The position numbers and the translations under genes were made by a program. From positions 1,984,001-2,048,000 of the forward strand of contig NZ_LT607752.1 of assembly GCF_900090265.1 (NCBI RefSeq): a DNA stretch of 64,000 bases, written 5' to 3'. A model generated the notes under the pieces. The model searched no databases. It saw only the letters and a program-made list of their open reading frames with translations, and was not told where the DNA came from. The stretch comes from Micromonospora rifamycinica (GTDB lineage: Bacteria; Actinomycetota; Actinomycetes; Mycobacteriales; Micromonosporaceae). Shown here one piece after another: positions 1-24,569 of this stretch; positions within the stretch are counted from its first letter, which is position 1; every line of letters starts with the position of its first letter.

Positions 1-12267
<12,267 letters not shown>

Positions 12268-12268
<1 letters not shown>

Positions 12269-12789
12269 CACTGCCCCGGGCGGGTCGGGTCGGCGGCGGT
12301 CGTCCGCAGCGGCGGCGGGGCCGACATGTGCACGGTGCGGTGGGCGATGCGCCAGCGCGTTCCCTCGCGGCGTAGCCGGTCCACGTAGTTGCCCAGGCGG
12401 CGCAGTCCCAGCTGCCCGTCGGTGTACAGGCCGGTCACCGTGAAGATCGAGTACACCTCGGCCGTGGTGGGTCCGAGCGAGGTGACCAGGAGGTTGGAGG
12501 TCACGTGCCGGAACGCCACGCCGACCTCGTCGCGGGCGTGGTTCCACTGGTACGTGAAGCCCATGATGATCTGCTCCGGGGTGGTGAGCACGCTGGGGTA
12601 GCCCTCGGGGGGCGGGTCCATCCGGAAGACCGCGTCGGCGGTGTAGAGGGTCCGGAGGGTGTCGAAGTCGCCGGCGTCCAGCAGCAGTCCGGCCGCGACC
12701 ACCACGTCCTGGATGGCGGCCCGGTCCCGGAGCGCCCCGGCGTCGAGGAGTTCGGTCTCGCCCGGGTCCAGCCAGTCCGTTCCGCTCAT
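12268..12789 (-). CDS. SnoaL-like / NTF2-fold protein embedded in the PKS operon
   Basis: A 173-residue protein starting at MSGTDWLDP; its ATG overlaps the PKS stop (ATGA) and its own TGA overlaps the next PKS start, so all three genes look translationally coupled. The C-terminal half, with [19 protein letters not shown], is typical of SnoaL/NTF2-like domains, a fold used by small cyclases, isomerases, epoxide-opening enzymes and ring-hydroxylase beta-like proteins. An upstream ATG in the same frame (12843) lies inside the PKS gene and is less likely. I infer a tailoring or cyclisation role because of the coupling, but the substrate is unknown. It could also be a catalytically inert NTF2-like protein. 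Confidence 0.8.
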
Positions 12790-15700
12790 GACATCCCTTC
12801 CGTGGTGGCGCTGTCGCGCCGGATTCCGTCCAGCCATGTCCACATGGCGGCAGCGGTGCTGTCGGCGTACTCGCCGACCATCGTGCAGTGGTCCCCCGGT
12901 ACCTCACCTGCCTCGTGGTCGCCCGGCCATCGTGAGCGCCAGTCGCCGGTGACGGGCGGCTCGTCCGGCGATCCGGGAACCGGCTGCAGTGGACGCAGGA
13001 ACAGGGTGCGGGTCCGCACCGGTTCGGGACGCCAACCGCGGAACATCCGGCGGTAACTGCCGAACGTGGTGAGGGAGGTGAAGTCGGGGGTGGCGAAGGT
13101 TGCCCGGCGGACGACCAGTTCGTGGTTCATGGCACGCCGTAGGGCCGGGGACATGCCGTCGGGCAGGTAGGTGTCCAGCAGGATGAGGGCCAGGGGCGGT
13201 GTCCCTGCTTCCTCCAGGGCGGCGGTCACCGCGTGGGCGAGCCACCCTCCTGACGAGTAGCCGAGCAGGACGGGTGCCTCGTCGCCGCGACGTCCGACGA
13301 CGTAGCGGGTCAGCACTCCGACCAGCGCCTCGACCGAGGTGGCCAGGGGGTCACCGGTCCGGAAGCCGGGCACCGGCAGCACCGAGAGGGTCGTGCGGCC
13401 CTGGAGGTAGCCGGCCAGCCGGGCGAACTGGATGGCGGCATCGACCGGCGCGAACGGCGGCACGGCGAACACCGTCGGTCCCTGTCGCCCACGTGCCAGG
13501 TCGACGAGGGTCGCGTCGGAGCCGAAGTCGGCGGCGCAGTCGAACGTCTCGCGCAGCGCGGCCGCGCCGACGCACAGGGATTCGATGGCGTTCATCTCGC
13601 CGCGCAGCGCGAGCCGTCGGTAGATGTCGTGCAGGCCGCCGTCGGTGCCGCTGGCGAGGGGGGTGGCGGTCGTGGTGTCGCCACTCAGCAGCGCCAGCAG
13701 ATGGTCGGCCAGGGCCAGCGGGGTCTCGTGGTCGTAGATCAGGCCGGGGGGCAGCGGCAGGTCGGCCAGCTTGGCCAGCCGGTCGCGCAGCGCGACGGCG
13801 CGTAGCGAGTCGAAGCCGAGCTCCCGCAGCGGGCGGTGCGGTGCGACGGAGTCCGGTGAGGGGTGGCCCAGTTCGGCGGCGATCTCCGCGCGGACGAGGT
13901 GCAGGAGCAGGTCGGTCCGCTGCTCGCCGGACCGGCCGGACAGCCGGGTGCGCAGGTCGGATCGGGTGGACGGATCGGTGGTCTCCGGTGGTGGTGCCAG
14001 CTCGGTGATCAGGGGTCGGGGGCGGGCCGCGGTGTAGGTGGCGGCGAAGCGGGGCCAGTCGATGTCGGCGACGACCGGGACCGGGTTCGTGGTCGCGACC
14101 GCGCGGGACATCGCCTGGAGGGCGGTGCCGGGCGTCATCGACCGTACGCCCCGCACGGCGTAGTGCTCGCCGGCCAGTTCGGCCATGCCCGGGCCTGCCC
14201 ATGCTCCCCACGCGATCGAGGTGGCGGCCTGCCCCCGTGCCCGTCGTCGCTGCGCGATGGCGTCGAGGGCGGCGTTGGCGGCGCTGTACCCGGCCTGGGA
14301 GCCGCTGCCCCAGATACCCGCCGCGGAGGAGAACAGGATGAACGCGTCGAGATCGTCGTCGCTGGTCAGCGCATCGAGAACCGCGGCGCCGCCGACCTTG
14401 GCGTCGAGCACCCCGGCGAGGTCGGTCGCCCCGGTCTCGGTGACCGTCGCCGGCGGTTGCGGGGTTCCGGCGGTGTGCACGACGGCCCGCGGTGGTCGGC
14501 CGGTGGCGCGTAACCCGGCCAGCAGGGTGGCCATGGCGGTCCGGTCCCGCACGTCTGCCGCCACCACCGTGGCCTCGACGCCCGTCGCGGCGAGGTCGTC
14601 GAGCAGCGCCGCGGCCCCGGGTGCCCGTGGTCCCTGCCGGGACAGGAGCACCAGGTGTTCGGCACCGGCGGTGGCGAGCCAGCGGGCGACCTGGCCGCCG
14701 AGGCCTCCGGTGCCACCGGTGACCAGCACGGTTCCGCTCGGCTGCCACGGGGTCGCGGCCGCCGTGGCGGTCGCCCGGGTGAGCCGGCGGACGTGGCATC
14801 CGCCGGGACGCAGCGCGATCTGGTCCTCGCCGGGGTCCAGCGCCAGCACACCGGGCAGCGCCGCGAGGTCCGCGTCCGACGGTGCGGCGGGAAGGTCGAT
14901 CAGGCCGCCCCAGCGGTCCGGTTGTTCGAGCCCGAGCACCCGGCCCAGGCCGGCGGCGGCCGCGCCGGCGACGGTGGCGACGGGTTCACCGGCGACGGAC
15001 GCCGCGCCTGCCGTCACGTACCACAGGGGTGCGGTGGTGCCGGCTTCCGTGAGGGCCTGGGCCAGGGTGACCGACCTGGTCAGTGCGGTCAGTGCGGTGT
15101 CCGCGCCGTCGGGTAGCCACAGGATGCCGGCCGGTTCGGTGGGCAGCTCCCTCAGCCGGGCCGCCAGGGCCTGTCGGCTCGTGCCGTCGTCGGTCAGTCG
15201 GGTCACGGTCATCCCGGCCGTGCCGCACGCGGCTGACAGCCGGTCGGCGAGTTCCCCGGCGGCGGCGACGATCAGCCAGGTACCGGCGGGGCCGTGGGCC
15301 GGTCGGGGGACGGTCAGCGGCTCCCAGCGGATCTCGTAGTGCCAGTCGTGCCCGTCGGCCGTGGCCTGCGGAGTGGACTCCGGGGCCGGGTCGGGCCAGT
15401 AACGGGTTCGTTGGAAGGCGTAGGTGGGCAGCTCGGTCCGGGCGCTTGCCGGGTGCGGGGGGACCAGGGCCGCGACGGGCCCGCCGTGGGTGAACAGGTC
15501 CGCCATCGCCTGTTCGAACGCGGCGGTCTGGCCGGTGTCGCGGCGTTGGATCGGCACGATCGCCCGGCCGGGCGACTGCGGGAGGCACTCACGGGCCAGC
15601 GTGGACAACACCGCGTCGGGGCCGACCTCGACGTAGACGGTGACGTCGGCGGCGTCCAGTGATCGCAGCGCGTCGGCGAAACGGACGGTGCGGCGGGCGT

Positions 15701-18086
15701 TGTCGAGCCAGTACCGGGGGGTGGCGAGTTCGACACCGGAGGTGATCCGGCCGGTGGTGGTGGAGACGAAGGCGATGGTGGGTGCTGCGAACGAGATGCC
15801 GGCCAGCACGTCGGCGTACCGGTCGAGGATGGGGTCGATCGCGGCCGAGTGGAAGCCGTGGGTGACCGTCAGCCGGGTGCTCCGCCACCCCCGCGCGGTG
15901 AAGAGCGTTTCGGCGGCGGTCACGTCGGCGTCGGTGCCGGACACCACCACCGACGTCGGCGCGTTGACGGCGGCGATGTCGACGGCCCGGTCGAGGGTGC
16001 CCAGCGCGGCGAGGACGTCGACCTCGCTGGCGCGGACCGCGCTCATGGCTCCGCCGGGTGGTAGTTGCTGCATGAGGGAGCCACGGGCGGCCACCAGGGC
16101 GGCCGCGTCCGGCAGGGAGAGCACTCCCGCCACGTGCGCTGCGGTGATCTCGCCGAGGGAGTGGCCGAGTACGTAGTCGGCGGTGTGGCCGAACGACTCG
16201 TACAGCCGGTACAGCGCGACCTCGACGGCGAACAACGCGGGTTGGGCGTACCGGCTCTGCTCCAGGTGGGCGGCGTACGGGGACGCCGGGGCCGCGAACA
16301 CCACGTCGCGCAGGGGGATCGGCAGGGTGGTGTCGAACTGTCCGCACACCGCGTCGAACGTCTGGGCGAAGGAGGGGAACCGGTCGTACAGGTCCCGGCC
16401 CATCCCGGGTCTTTGCGCGCCCTGTCCGGTGAACAGTACGGCCGTCCGGACGACGCCGGCCCGCCCGACGTGGACGCCGGCGGCGGGTCCTCCCCCGGCC
16501 AGTGACCGCAGGGCGGTGAGCCGGTCGTCGCGGTGCTGGCCGGTGACGACGGCCCGGTGGTCGAACAGGGTCCGGTTGGCGGCCAGCGTGTGGGCCACGG
16601 CGGAGTCGGTCAGGTGCGGGTGGGTGGTCAGGTGGGCGTGCAGCTTCGCGGCCTGTGCCCGCAGCGCGGCGGTGTTCCTGGCGGTGAGGATCCAGGGGTG
16701 GTGGCCTGCCGGTTCGTCGGTGTCGACGTGCGGGTCGGCCACCTGTTCGAGGACGACGTGGGCGTTGGTGCCGCCGATGCCGAAGGAGGACACGGCGGCG
16801 CGGCGCGGCCGCCCGGTGTCGGGCCAGTCCCGGTGGCGGTGGAGGAGTTCGACGGCGCCCTGCGTCCAGTCGACGTGGGACGAGGGTGGTGTCGCGTGCA
16901 GGGTCGCCGGTAGTCGGCCGTGTCGCATGGCCTGGACCGTCTTGATGACACCGGCGACGCCGGCGGCGGCCTGGGTGTGGCCGATGTTCGATTTCACCGA
17001 GCCCAGGTAGAGCGGTCGGCCGGCTGGTCGGTGCTGGCCGTAGGTGGACAGGAGCGCCCGGGCTTCGATCGGGTCGCCGAGTCCGGTTCCGGTGCCGTGT
17101 GCCTCGACCAGGTCCACGTCGGCCGGGGAGAGCCCGGCGTTGGCCAGTGCCTGGGCGATGACCGCCCGTTGGGCGGCGCCGTTGGGTGCGGTGATGCCGT
17201 TCGACGCGCCGTCCTGGTTGGTCGCGCTGCCGCGTACCAGGGCCAGCACCGGGTGACCGAGCCGGTTCGCGTCGGACAGGCGTTCCACCAGCAGCAGGCC
17301 CGCGCCTTCTCCCCAGCCGATGCCGTCGGCGTCGTCGGCGAACGCCTTGCAGCGTCCGTCGGCGGCGAGGCCGCCCTGGCGGGCGAATTCCCGCAGCGGG
17401 GCGGTCGTGCCCATCACGGTGACCCCGCCGACGAGGGCCAGGTCGCATTCGTGTGCGCGCAGTGAGCGGACGCCGAGGTGCAGCGCCACCAGGGAGGACG
17501 AGCAGGCCGTGTCCACGGTGATCGCCGCGCCGGTCAGTCCGAGGGTGTAGGCGATCCGGCCGGACAGCACGGACAGCGAGCTACCGGTGACCGCGTCTCC
17601 CTCGCGGACGCCACCGGCACCGGTGGCGCTGGGCGCGTAGCCGGTGAACGCGGCTCCGACGATGACGTCGGTGCGGCTGCCGCGCAGGGCGGTCGGGTCG
17701 ATGCCGGCCCGCTCGACAGCCTCCCATGCCGACTCCAGCAGCAGTCGCTGCTGCGGGTCCATCGCGAGCGCCTCGCCCGGTGAGATACCGAAGAACTCGG
17801 CGTCGAATCCGCTCGCGTCGTGCAGGAATCCGCCCAGGTTCGGTCCGACGTCGAGTGGGGTCCATCCCCGGTCGGTGGGCAGGGTGGTGATGGCGTCCGT
17901 GCCGGCGGCGACGAGGTTCCACAGCGCGTCCGGGGAGTCGACGCCGCCGGGGTAGCGGCAGGCCATGCCGACGATCGCCACCGGTTCCAGGGGCCGGGCC
18001 TCGACTTCGGCGAGCCGCTGGCGGGTGTGCTGCAGTTGGGTGACGGTCTCGCGGAGGAAGTGGCGGAGTCGCTCGGAGTTGGTCAC
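12786..18086 (-). CDS. Type I PKS, final module KS-AT-KR-ACP-TE
   Basis: 1766 residues. An N-terminal docking helix (1-33) is followed by KS (Cys195, His330, His370), AT (Ser643 in GHSLG; HGFH at 743-746, a malonyl-CoA type), KR (about 1119-1300; GGTGGLGG, catalytic Tyr and Asn in GYSAANAAL, no LDD and a Trp in AAGIWG, so A-type), ACP (Ser1427 in GFDSL) and thioesterase (about 1535-1760; Ser1611 in GYSSG, Asp1638, His1733 in GDHCTM). The TE identifies this as the chain-releasing module, probably by macrolactonisation, although hydrolysis is possible. It starts 33 bp after the stop of the upstream PKS gene and overlaps the SnoaL-like gene. It precedes the loading-module gene in transcription order, so gene order is not collinear with chemistry. 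Confidence 0.95.
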   Translation of the reverse strand: MTNSERLRHFLRETVTQLQHTRQRLAEVEARPLEPVAIVGMACRYPGGVDSPDALWNLVAAGTDAITTLPTDRGWTPLDVGPNLGGFLHDASGFDAEFFGISPGEALAMDPQQRLLLESAWEAVERAGIDPTALRGSRTDVIVGAAFTGYAPSATGAGGVREGDAVTGSSLSVLSGRIAYTLGLTGAAITVDTACSSSLVALHLGVRSLRAHECDLALVGGVTVMGTTAPLREFARQGGLAADGRCKAFADDADGIGWGEGAGLLLVERLSDANRLGHPVLALVRGSATNQDGASNGITAPNGAAQRAVIAQALANAGLSPADVDLVEAHGTGTGLGDPIEARALLSTYGQHRPAGRPLYLGSVKSNIGHTQAAAGVAGVIKTVQAMRHGRLPATLHATPPSSHVDWTQGAVELLHRHRDWPDTGRPRRAAVSSFGIGGTNAHVVLEQVADPHVDTDEPAGHHPWILTARNTAALRAQAAKLHAHLTTHPHLTDSAVAHTLAANRTLFDHRAVVTGQHRDDRLTALRSLAGGGPAAGVHVGRAGVVRTAVLFTGQGAQRPGMGRDLYDRFPSFAQTFDAVCGQFDTTLPIPLRDVVFAAPASPYAAHLEQSRYAQPALFAVEVALYRLYESFGHTADYVLGHSLGEITAAHVAGVLSLPDAAALVAARGSLMQQLPPGGAMSAVRASEVDVLAALGTLDRAVDIAAVNAPTSVVVSGTDADVTAAETLFTARGWRSTRLTVTHGFHSAAIDPILDRYADVLAGISFAAPTIAFVSTTTGRITSGVELATPRYWLDNARRTVRFADALRSLDAADVTVYVEVGPDAVLSTLARECLPQSPGRAIVPIQRRDTGQTAAFEQAMADLFTHGGPVAALVPPHPASARTELPTYAFQRTRYWPDPAPESTPQATADGHDWHYEIRWEPLTVPRPAHGPAGTWLIVAAAGELADRLSAACGTAGMTVTRLTDDGTSRQALAARLRELPTEPAGILWLPDGADTALTALTRSVTLAQALTEAGTTAPLWYVTAGAASVAGEPVATVAGAAAAGLGRVLGLEQPDRWGGLIDLPAAPSDADLAALPGVLALDPGEDQIALRPGGCHVRRLTRATATAAATPWQPSGTVLVTGGTGGLGGQVARWLATAGAEHLVLLSRQGPRAPGAAALLDDLAATGVEATVVAADVRDRTAMATLLAGLRATGRPPRAVVHTAGTPQPPATVTETGATDLAGVLDAKVGGAAVLDALTSDDDLDAFILFSSAAGIWGSGSQAGYSAANAALDAIAQRRRARGQAATSIAWGAWAGPGMAELAGEHYAVRGVRSMTPGTALQAMSRAVATTNPVPVVADIDWPRFAATYTAARPRPLITELAPPPETTDPSTRSDLRTRLSGRSGEQRTDLLLHLVRAEIAAELGHPSPDSVAPHRPLRELGFDSLRAVALRDRLAKLADLPLPPGLIYDHETPLALADHLLALLSGDTTTATPLASGTDGGLHDIYRRLALRGEMNAIESLCVGAAALRETFDCAADFGSDATLVDLARGRQGPTVFAVPPFAPVDAAIQFARLAGYLQGRTTLSVLPVPGFRTGDPLATSVEALVGVLTRYVVGRRGDEAPVLLGYSSGGWLAHAVTAALEEAGTPPLALILLDTYLPDGMSPALRRAMNHELVVRRATFATPDFTSLTTFGSYRRMFRGWRPEPVRTRTLFLRPLQPVPGSPDEPPVTGDWRSRWPGDHEAGEVPGDHCTMVGEYADSTAAAMWTWLDGIRRDSATTEGMS

Positions 18087-18119
18087 GGACCCTCCTCGGC
18101 TGGTGGGCGGTCGGCCGGG

Positions 18120-21100
18120 TCACGAGATCCCGAAGTTCTCCTGCAGGTACTCGAACATCTCGTCGTCGCTGGCGGGCAGCGGTGCGGTCGTCGCCGTTCC
18201 CGCCGCCCAGTTCGCGGTCAGCTCGGCCAGTCGGGCGGTCACCCGGGCCCGGGCCTCGGCGGTGAAGGCGGTGGTGTTCAGGCCGGCTTCGAGCCGGTCC
18301 AGGTCGGCGAAGACGGCGTGCGACGGCGGTGCGTCGTTCGCGGGCAGGAGCGCGTCGCGCAACTGTCGTGCCAGCAGTTGGGGGGTCGGGTGGTCGAACA
18401 CCACGGTGGTCGCCAGCCGCAGGCCGGTGGCGGCGTTGAGCCGGTTGCGCAGTTCCACGGCCATCAGGGAGTCGAAGCCCAACTCCCGGAAGGGCCGGTC
18501 GACGTCGACGGCCTGCGCCTGCGCGTGCCGCAACACCCCTGCGGCGCGTTCCTGCACCAACGCGGCCAGGATCTTCTCCTGTTCCGCCGGGTCGTGCGCC
18601 ACCAGGTGTTCCCGCAGTCGGGCCGCCCGGTCCGTGCCGCCGTCGCGGTCGCCGTCGGCCTCGACGAAGTGCTCGACGAGCGTGCTCGGGCGCAGTGCGG
18701 TGTAGGCGGAGATGAACAGGGACCAGTCCAGGTCGGCCACGACCACGGTGGTGTCGCCGCCGGCGACGGCTCTGCCCAGTGCGGTGATCGCCGGCTGCGG
18801 GGCCATGGCGCGTACTCCGACGAGGTCGAACAGGTCGCGTAGTTCGCCGGGCGTCTCCGTCAGCCCGGTCTCGGTCCAGCCGCCCCACGCGATGGCCGTC
18901 GCGGTCCGGCCACCGGCACGACGACGGCAGGCCAGGGCGTCGAGGTGGGCGTTGGCTGCGCTGTAGGCGGCGTGTCCGGCGCCGCCGAGCACCCCGGACA
19001 GCGACGTCATCAGGACGAACGCGTCCAGGTCCGCGCCGCCCAGCAGGGCGTCCAGGTGTTCCGCGCCGTGCACCTTGCCGGCGACCACCTCGGCGAACTG
19101 CGCCGTGGTGAGGTCGGTGGTGAGGGTGTAGCCGCCGCTGACGCCGGCCGCGTGGACGACCGCGCGCAGCGGGAACTCCTGCGGGACGCGATTGAGGGCG
19201 TCGGCGAGCGCCGTGCGGTCGGCGGTGTCACACGCCTCGAAGGCGACGGTGGCGCCGCAGGCGCGCAGTTCCCCGGCGAGGGTGTCGGCTGCCGGTGCGG
19301 CGGCGCCCCGGCGGCTGAGCAGGACGATGTGCCGGGCACCGTTGCGGGCCGCCCACCGGGCGATCCGGGAGCCCAGTGCGCCGGTGCCGCCGGTCACCAG
19401 GACGGTGTCCCTCGGCTGCCACCGGTGGCCGTCGGGGCCGGGAGCCGGTGCCCTCACCAGGCGGCGGGCCAGCACCCGGGAGGTGGTCACCGCGACCTGG
19501 TCCTCGCCGGTGCGACCGGACAGCACGGCGGGGAGTTGGGCCAGGGCGGCGGCCTCGGGCAGTGGGGGCAGGTCGGCCAGGCCGGCCAGAAGTCGTGGGT
19601 GTTCCTGGGCCACGGCCAGGCCGAGACCCCACAGTTGGGCCTGTTCGGGGTCGGGTGCGGGGGTGGTCGCCGTGGTCGCGCCCCAGGTGAGGCACCACAG
19701 TTTCGCCGCCAGTGTCACCTGGGTGAGCGCCTGGACCAGGGCCAGGGTCAGGGCGACGCCGCCGGACACCTGGGGATGGTCGGGGTCGGCCTGCCGGGCC
19801 AGGGCCAGCAGCGACACCACGCCGACCACCGCCGGGGCGTCCCGCACGCCGTCGCGCAGCCGTTCGGCCGCCCGCGCGCCGCTCGCGTCCCGCGGTGACA
19901 GGGTCACCGTCCGCAGGTGGGCGCCGCTGTCCTGGAGCCGGGTGAGTACCGCGTGCAGGCGGTCGTCCTGGTCGTGGACCGCCGGCAGGACCACCACCCA
20001 GGTCCCCAGCAGGCCCGCCGGGGGCTGCGGGGGCAGCGGTGTCCACGAGACGTGGTAGCGCCAGGAGTCGGCGAGGGTGGTCTCGGTCGACTGTTGACGC
20101 CAGCGGGCGATCGCCGGCAGCGCCGCCCGCAGGGTGGTGTCGTCCGGTACACCGATCAGCCGGGCGAAGTCGGCGGGGTCGGTGCGGTGCGCGGCGTCCC
20201 AGAACCGTTGGTCCGCGACGCTGGTGGGGGCGACCGGTGTGCCGGGTCGTCGGTCGGCTGCCTCGTCGGCCTCGGGGAGCCAGTAGCGGTCGCGTTGGAA
20301 GGCGTAGGTCGGCAGGTCGACGACGGTCGCGCCGGTGAACGCCGCGCGCCAGTCGACGTCGGCGCCGCGTGCGTGGGCTTCGGCGACGGCCGACAGGAAC
20401 TGGCGTCGGTCGCCGCGGCCGCGCCGCAGCGTGCCGATGATCGTGGCATCGGTGCCCGACTCGTCGATCAGGTCCTGGACCCCCATGGTGAGCACGGGTT
20501 GGGGGCTGACCTCGACGAAGAGGCTGTGCCCGGTGTCGAGCAACGCCCGGGTCGCGACGTCGAGCGCCACCGGCTCGCGGAGATTGCGGTACCAGTAGGT
20601 CGCGTCGAGGCCGCGGGTGTCGAGGTGGGTACCGGTGACGGTGGAGTAGAAGGGGACGTCGGACGGCCGCGGGGTGAGGTCGGCCAGCGTCGACTCGATC
20701 TCGTCGCGGATCTGCTCCACCTGGCCGGAGTGTGCCGCGAAGTCCACACCCTCGATGCGCCAGCGCAGCATGCCCCGACGGGACAGCTCGCGTTCCAGGT
20801 CGGTGAGGGCGGTGTCGTCGCCGGAGACGGTGACGGCGGCCGGTCCGTTGACGGCGGCGATCCACAGCCGGCCCCGCCACGGCTCGATCAGTTCCCTGAC
20901 GTCGGCCACCGGCACGAGGGCCGAGAGCATCGCGCCGGCGCCGCGTAGCCGTCGCAGGGCTCTGCTGCGCAGGGCGACGACCTTCGCGGCGTCGGGTAGG
21001 GAGAGTCCGCCGGCCACGTACGCGGCGGCGATCTCGCCCTGGGAGTGTCCGGCCACCGCCGCGGGGCGTACGCCGTAGGACGCCCACAGTTCGGCCAGGG

Positions 21101-22991
21101 CCACCATCGTGGCGAACAGCACCGGCTGGACGACGTCCACCCGGTCCAGCGTCGGCGCGTCGGGCAGCCCGCGGACGACGTCGAGCACCGGCCAGTCGAG
21201 CCAGGCGGAGAGGGCATCGGCGCATTCGGCCATGGCGCGGGCGAAGGCGGGTTCGGTTTCCAGCAGGTCGCGTGCCATGCCGTCCCAGTGGGTGCCCTGC
21301 CCGGAAAAGAGCAGCACCGGTTGCCGGGCGGCCTCGGCGCGGCGTCCGGTGACGGTCGTCGGGGCGGGCCGGTCCTCGGCGAGTGCTCCGAGGCCGTCGA
21401 GGAGCGTGGCGCGGTCGGTTCCGGTCACGACGGCGGTGTGTTCCAGGGTGGCGCGGGTCGCGGCCAGTGAGTAGCCGACGTCGGCGGCGTCGAGGGCGTG
21501 CTCGTCGACGTGGGCGCGCAGGCGTCGGGCCTGGGCGCGCAACGCCTCGGGTGTGCGGGCGGACAGCACCCACGGCAGGATCACGGCCGGTCCGGGGATG
21601 GGTGCGGGGGCGGGGACGGGGACGGGGGCCTGTTCGAGGATGACGTGGGCGTTGGTGCCGCTCATGCCGAAGGACGACACGGCGGCGCGGCGGGGGCGGT
21701 CGACCGTCGGCCAGGGCCGTTGCCGGGTGGTCAGGCGTACGGCGCCGGTGGACCAGTCGACGCGGGTGCTGGGCTGCTGGGCGTGCAGGGTCGCGGGGAG
21801 CACGCCGTGGTGCAGTGCCAGCACCATTTTGATCACTCCGGCCATGCCGGCGGCGGCCTGGGCGTGCCCCAGGTTGGATTTGACGGAGCCGAGCCAGAGT
21901 GGTTCTCCGGCCGCTCGGTCCCGGCCGTAGGTGGCGAGCAGTGCCTGTGTCTCGATCGTGTCGCCGAGCCGGGTGCCGGAGCCGTGTCCCTCGACCGCGT
22001 CCACGTCGCCGGGGGTCAGCCCGGCGGCGGTCAGCGCGGCCTCGATCACCTGCTGCTGCGCCGCGCCGTTGGGTGCGGTCAGGCCGTTGGAGGCGCCGTC
22101 GGAGTTGACGGATGACCCGCGCAGCACGGCCAGGACGGGGTGGCCGTGTCGGTGCGCGTCGGACAGTCGTTCCACCAGCAGCACGCCGACCCCTTCGCCC
22201 CAGCCGGTGCCGTCGGCGGCGTCCGCGTAGGACCTGCACCGGCCGTCCGGGGCGAGTCCGCCGTGTTGCGCGAAGGCGACGAAGCTGGCCGGTGTGGCCA
22301 TGACGGCAGCGCCTGCGGTCAGGGCGAGGTCGCACTCGCCACCGCGCAGGGAGTGGGCGGCCAGGTGCAACGCGACCAGTGAGGACGAGCAGGCGGTGTC
22401 GACCGTGATGGAGGGTCCGCGTAGGCCGAAGGTGTAGGAGAGCCGGCCGGAGCCGACGCTGCCGGACACGCCGGTGAGCAGGTGTCCCTGGAGCCCGGCC
22501 GGGGGTGGGACGGCGGTGAAGGCGTAGTCGGTGTTGCCCATGCCGACGAAGACGCCGGTGCGGCTGCCGCGCAGGGTCCGGGGGTCGACACCGGCCCGTT
22601 CGAGGACCTCCCAGGTGGTTTCCAGCAGCAGTCGCTGTTGCGGGTCCATCGCCAGGGCTTCGCGGGGGGCGATGCCGAAGAAGCCGGCGTCGAAGTCGGC
22701 TGCGCCGGTCAGGAATCCGCCGCTGCGTACGGACGGGGGTCCGGTGGTGTCGGTGGACGGCGGTGGCCAGCCGCGGTCGTCGGGGAAGCCGGTGATCGCG
22801 TCCGTGCCGGCGGTGAGCAGCCGCCAGAGGTCCTCGGGTGAGGCCACGTCCCCGGGGAAGCGGCAACTCATCCCGATGATGGCGATCGGCTCCCGCTGGC
22901 GTTCCTCCTCCGCGCGGAGCCGATGGGTGGTCCTGTCCAGCTCAGCGGTAACTCGTTTGAGGTAGTCCAGCAGTTCGTCGTCGCTCACCAA
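18120..22991 (-). CDS. Type I PKS, single extension module KS-AT-KR-ACP
   Basis: 1623 residues. N-terminal coiled-coil docking region (1-33); KS (Cys201, His336, His376); AT with Ser650 in GHSQG and FAAH at 751-754, which sits where methylmalonyl ATs have YASH; KR (about 1197-1375) with GGTGALG, Tyr and Asn in AAYSAANAH, and no LDD motif, so probably A-type; ACP with Ser1508 in GFDSL; C-terminal docking segment ending in [15 protein letters not shown]. The preceding residues 900-1195 are the structural half of the KR, with no DH motif. The gene is first in the minus-strand operon. The final TE module lies directly downstream, so this is likely the penultimate module. Its AT is one candidate for the oxygenated extender made by the divergent genes, but its motif does not prove that. 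Confidence 0.94.
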   Translation of the reverse strand: MVSDDELLDYLKRVTAELDRTTHRLRAEEERQREPIAIIGMSCRFPGDVASPEDLWRLLTAGTDAITGFPDDRGWPPPSTDTTGPPSVRSGGFLTGAADFDAGFFGIAPREALAMDPQQRLLLETTWEVLERAGVDPRTLRGSRTGVFVGMGNTDYAFTAVPPPAGLQGHLLTGVSGSVGSGRLSYTFGLRGPSITVDTACSSSLVALHLAAHSLRGGECDLALTAGAAVMATPASFVAFAQHGGLAPDGRCRSYADAADGTGWGEGVGVLLVERLSDAHRHGHPVLAVLRGSSVNSDGASNGLTAPNGAAQQQVIEAALTAAGLTPGDVDAVEGHGSGTRLGDTIETQALLATYGRDRAAGEPLWLGSVKSNLGHAQAAAGMAGVIKMVLALHHGVLPATLHAQQPSTRVDWSTGAVRLTTRQRPWPTVDRPRRAAVSSFGMSGTNAHVILEQAPVPVPAPAPIPGPAVILPWVLSARTPEALRAQARRLRAHVDEHALDAADVGYSLAATRATLEHTAVVTGTDRATLLDGLGALAEDRPAPTTVTGRRAEAARQPVLLFSGQGTHWDGMARDLLETEPAFARAMAECADALSAWLDWPVLDVVRGLPDAPTLDRVDVVQPVLFATMVALAELWASYGVRPAAVAGHSQGEIAAAYVAGGLSLPDAAKVVALRSRALRRLRGAGAMLSALVPVADVRELIEPWRGRLWIAAVNGPAAVTVSGDDTALTDLERELSRRGMLRWRIEGVDFAAHSGQVEQIRDEIESTLADLTPRPSDVPFYSTVTGTHLDTRGLDATYWYRNLREPVALDVATRALLDTGHSLFVEVSPQPVLTMGVQDLIDESGTDATIIGTLRRGRGDRRQFLSAVAEAHARGADVDWRAAFTGATVVDLPTYAFQRDRYWLPEADEAADRRPGTPVAPTSVADQRFWDAAHRTDPADFARLIGVPDDTTLRAALPAIARWRQQSTETTLADSWRYHVSWTPLPPQPPAGLLGTWVVVLPAVHDQDDRLHAVLTRLQDSGAHLRTVTLSPRDASGARAAERLRDGVRDAPAVVGVVSLLALARQADPDHPQVSGGVALTLALVQALTQVTLAAKLWCLTWGATTATTPAPDPEQAQLWGLGLAVAQEHPRLLAGLADLPPLPEAAALAQLPAVLSGRTGEDQVAVTTSRVLARRLVRAPAPGPDGHRWQPRDTVLVTGGTGALGSRIARWAARNGARHIVLLSRRGAAAPAADTLAGELRACGATVAFEACDTADRTALADALNRVPQEFPLRAVVHAAGVSGGYTLTTDLTTAQFAEVVAGKVHGAEHLDALLGGADLDAFVLMTSLSGVLGGAGHAAYSAANAHLDALACRRRAGGRTATAIAWGGWTETGLTETPGELRDLFDLVGVRAMAPQPAITALGRAVAGGDTTVVVADLDWSLFISAYTALRPSTLVEHFVEADGDRDGGTDRAARLREHLVAHDPAEQEKILAALVQERAAGVLRHAQAQAVDVDRPFRELGFDSLMAVELRNRLNAATGLRLATTVVFDHPTPQLLARQLRDALLPANDAPPSHAVFADLDRLEAGLNTTAFTAEARARVTARLAELTANWAAGTATTAPLPASDDEMFEYLQENFGIS

Positions 22992-23436
22992 GATCGAAGC
23001 TCCTCAATTGTCAGAGAACGCCTGATCTATGTACCCGCATCGGGCCACGCGGATCTTCCGTAATCTGACTCGCGTGACGGAGACCACAGGGTGCGACGCC
23101 GGCATCCGTTCAACCATCCCCTGGTCAAACCGGCTGCGCAGAGGGCAATGATCTGCGGGACACCCGACGGAATCCATTTCCGATATTTACCGGCAATGTC
23201 CCGCCGCGCGTTTTCGCACCCTGCCCTGAATGGACGGATGAGTCATCTGACCTATGTCGGTAAATGTGCCAGGTGCTAGCCTCGCTCGCGGTGGGACCGG
23301 ACACCGGTCAGCCGGTTCCCGGGAATCCGCCACGTCAGCAGCAGGAGTCCGCCACGTCAGCAGCAGGCCCACGTCGGGCCGCGCGCCACCAGGAGTCCGC
23401 TCGGGGCGAGGATCGTCGAGGGTCGGGGGCACACGC
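22992..23436. promoter_or_regulatory. Divergent intergenic region between the PKS operon and the extender-unit genes
   Basis: About 445 bp separate the two divergent operons. The half next to the PKS start is clearly lower in GC than the surroundings and should carry the PKS promoter. The half next to the plus-strand genes contains a 22-bp tandem repeat. I could not assign -35/-10 boxes with confidence. A possible 62-codon frame at 23091-23279 has no ribosome binding site or family resemblance. Confidence 0.6.
23326..23367. repeat. Two-copy 22-bp tandem repeat upstream of the extender-unit operon
   Basis: TCCGCCACGTCAGCAGCAGG occurs at 23326-23345 and again at 23348-23367, separated by AG. 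A further partial echo (ggagtccgc) follows at about 23392. It lies 70-110 bp before the chosen start of the first extender-unit gene, so it could be a tandem operator or part of the leader. Confidence 0.75.
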
Positions 23437-24303
23437 ATGGGAGTCGAGTCCGAGCAGCGGCCGGTCGCCGTGGTGGGCGCCGGGGTGATGGGAACGGGCA
23501 TCGCCACGACCGTGCTCGGCAGCGGACGACCGGTGGTCCTGGTCGACAACGACCCGGCGGCGCTCGACCGGGCCGCGCAGACGATCCCCCTCCAGCTACG
23601 CCACGCCCGGCTGATGAACGCGGCACCGCCCGACGGGCGGTCCGGCCGGCTGGTGACGGCCACCTCCGTACGGGAGCTGGGTGGCGTCTCGGCCGTGATC
23701 GAGGCGGTCAGCGAACACCTCACCACCAAGACCGCGATCCTGGTCGAGGTGGCCGGGGTCGTCAGCGCGGAGGTTCCCCTCGTCACCAACACCTCGGGCA
23801 TCCCGATCGACGAGTTGGCCGAGGCCCTGCCCCGGCCGCACCAGCTGGTCGGCACCCACTTCATGAATCCCGCGTACCTGATCGACCTGGTCGAGGTGAT
23901 CCGGGGACCGCGTACGGGCGACGCGACCATGGCCGCGCTGATGGCCCTGCTCGCGGGCCTGCGCCGGCGCGCTGTGCAGGTGCGTGACTCGCCGGGCTTC
24001 GTCACCAGCCGGCTGCTGCACCCGATGCTCAACGACGCGGCCCGCCTCGTGGGTGACGGCATCGCCACGGCCACCGAGGTCGACGCCCTCATGCAGGGCT
24101 GCCTCGGGCATCGGACCGGACCGCTGCGCACTGCCGACCTCATCGGCCTGGACAACCTGGTGGATTCCCTGGCGGCCCTCTACGAACGCACGGGCGAGCA
24201 GCGGTACCGGCCCTGCGACCAGTTGACGACGAAGGTGCGCGACGGCCAGCTCGGCCGCAAGTCGGGCCGCGGCTTCTACGACTACACGGAGGCACTGTCG
24301 TGA
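23437..24303 (+). CDS. 3-hydroxyacyl-CoA dehydrogenase-like enzyme, FkbK type (alkoxymalonyl-ACP pathway)
   Basis: 288 residues from ATG 23437; the frame is open further upstream, but that part is repetitive and not family-like. The N-terminal Rossmann motif GAGVMGTGIA and the C-terminal 3HCDH region (VRDSPGFVTSRLL; DLIGLDN; GRKSGRGFYDY) are complete. In the methoxymalonyl-ACP pathway this enzyme oxidises glyceryl-ACP at C3 towards 2-hydroxymalonyl-semialdehyde-ACP. It is coupled to the ACP gene by a 4-base overlap (GTGA), and three further pathway genes follow. A free-standing fatty-acid HBDH would be the alternative, but the context makes that unlikely. Confidence 0.9.
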   Translation: MGVESEQRPVAVVGAGVMGTGIATTVLGSGRPVVLVDNDPAALDRAAQTIPLQLRHARLMNAAPPDGRSGRLVTATSVRELGGVSAVIEAVSEHLTTKTAILVEVAGVVSAEVPLVTNTSGIPIDELAEALPRPHQLVGTHFMNPAYLIDLVEVIRGPRTGDATMAALMALLAGLRRRAVQVRDSPGFVTSRLLHPMLNDAARLVGDGIATATEVDALMQGCLGHRTGPLRTADLIGLDNLVDSLAALYERTGEQRYRPCDQLTTKVRDGQLGRKSGRGFYDYTEALS

Positions 24304-24569
24304 CGGCGGAGCACAGCGCGGAGATTCTCGACACCGAAGAGATGTTGCGGTCGTACCTGGCCGCCCAGCTCAAGACCACCGTCGAGGCCGACCAGGATCT
24401 GTTCGACAGTGGCCTGGTCAACTCGATGTTCGCGATGGAGCTGGTGGTCCACCTGGAGCAGACCTTCCAGATCGCCGTTCTGGGCGCGGACCTGCGGCTG
24501 GACAACTTCCGCTCGGTGCGGTCGATGGCGACCCTGGTACGGCGGCTGCGTGACGACCGTGGCCGGTGA
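24300..24569 (+). CDS. Discrete acyl carrier protein, FkbJ type
   Basis: 89 residues, GTG start overlapping the previous stop. The phosphopantetheine site is Ser42 in DSGLVNSMFAMEL, the divergent form seen in carrier proteins of hydroxymalonyl/methoxymalonyl pathways. It should carry the glyceryl unit loaded by the FkbH-like protein, through oxidation, to the PKS AT. Its 3' end overlaps the acyl-CoA dehydrogenase gene. Confidence 0.92.
   Translation: MTAEHSAEILDTEEMLRSYLAAQLKTTVEADQDLFDSGLVNSMFAMELVVHLEQTFQIAVLGADLRLDNFRSVRSMATLVRRLRDDRGR

Noticed and set aside
23091..23279. Possible 62-residue peptide between the divergent operons
   Set aside because: No ribosome site, no family resemblance, low coding bias; better explained as promoter DNA.
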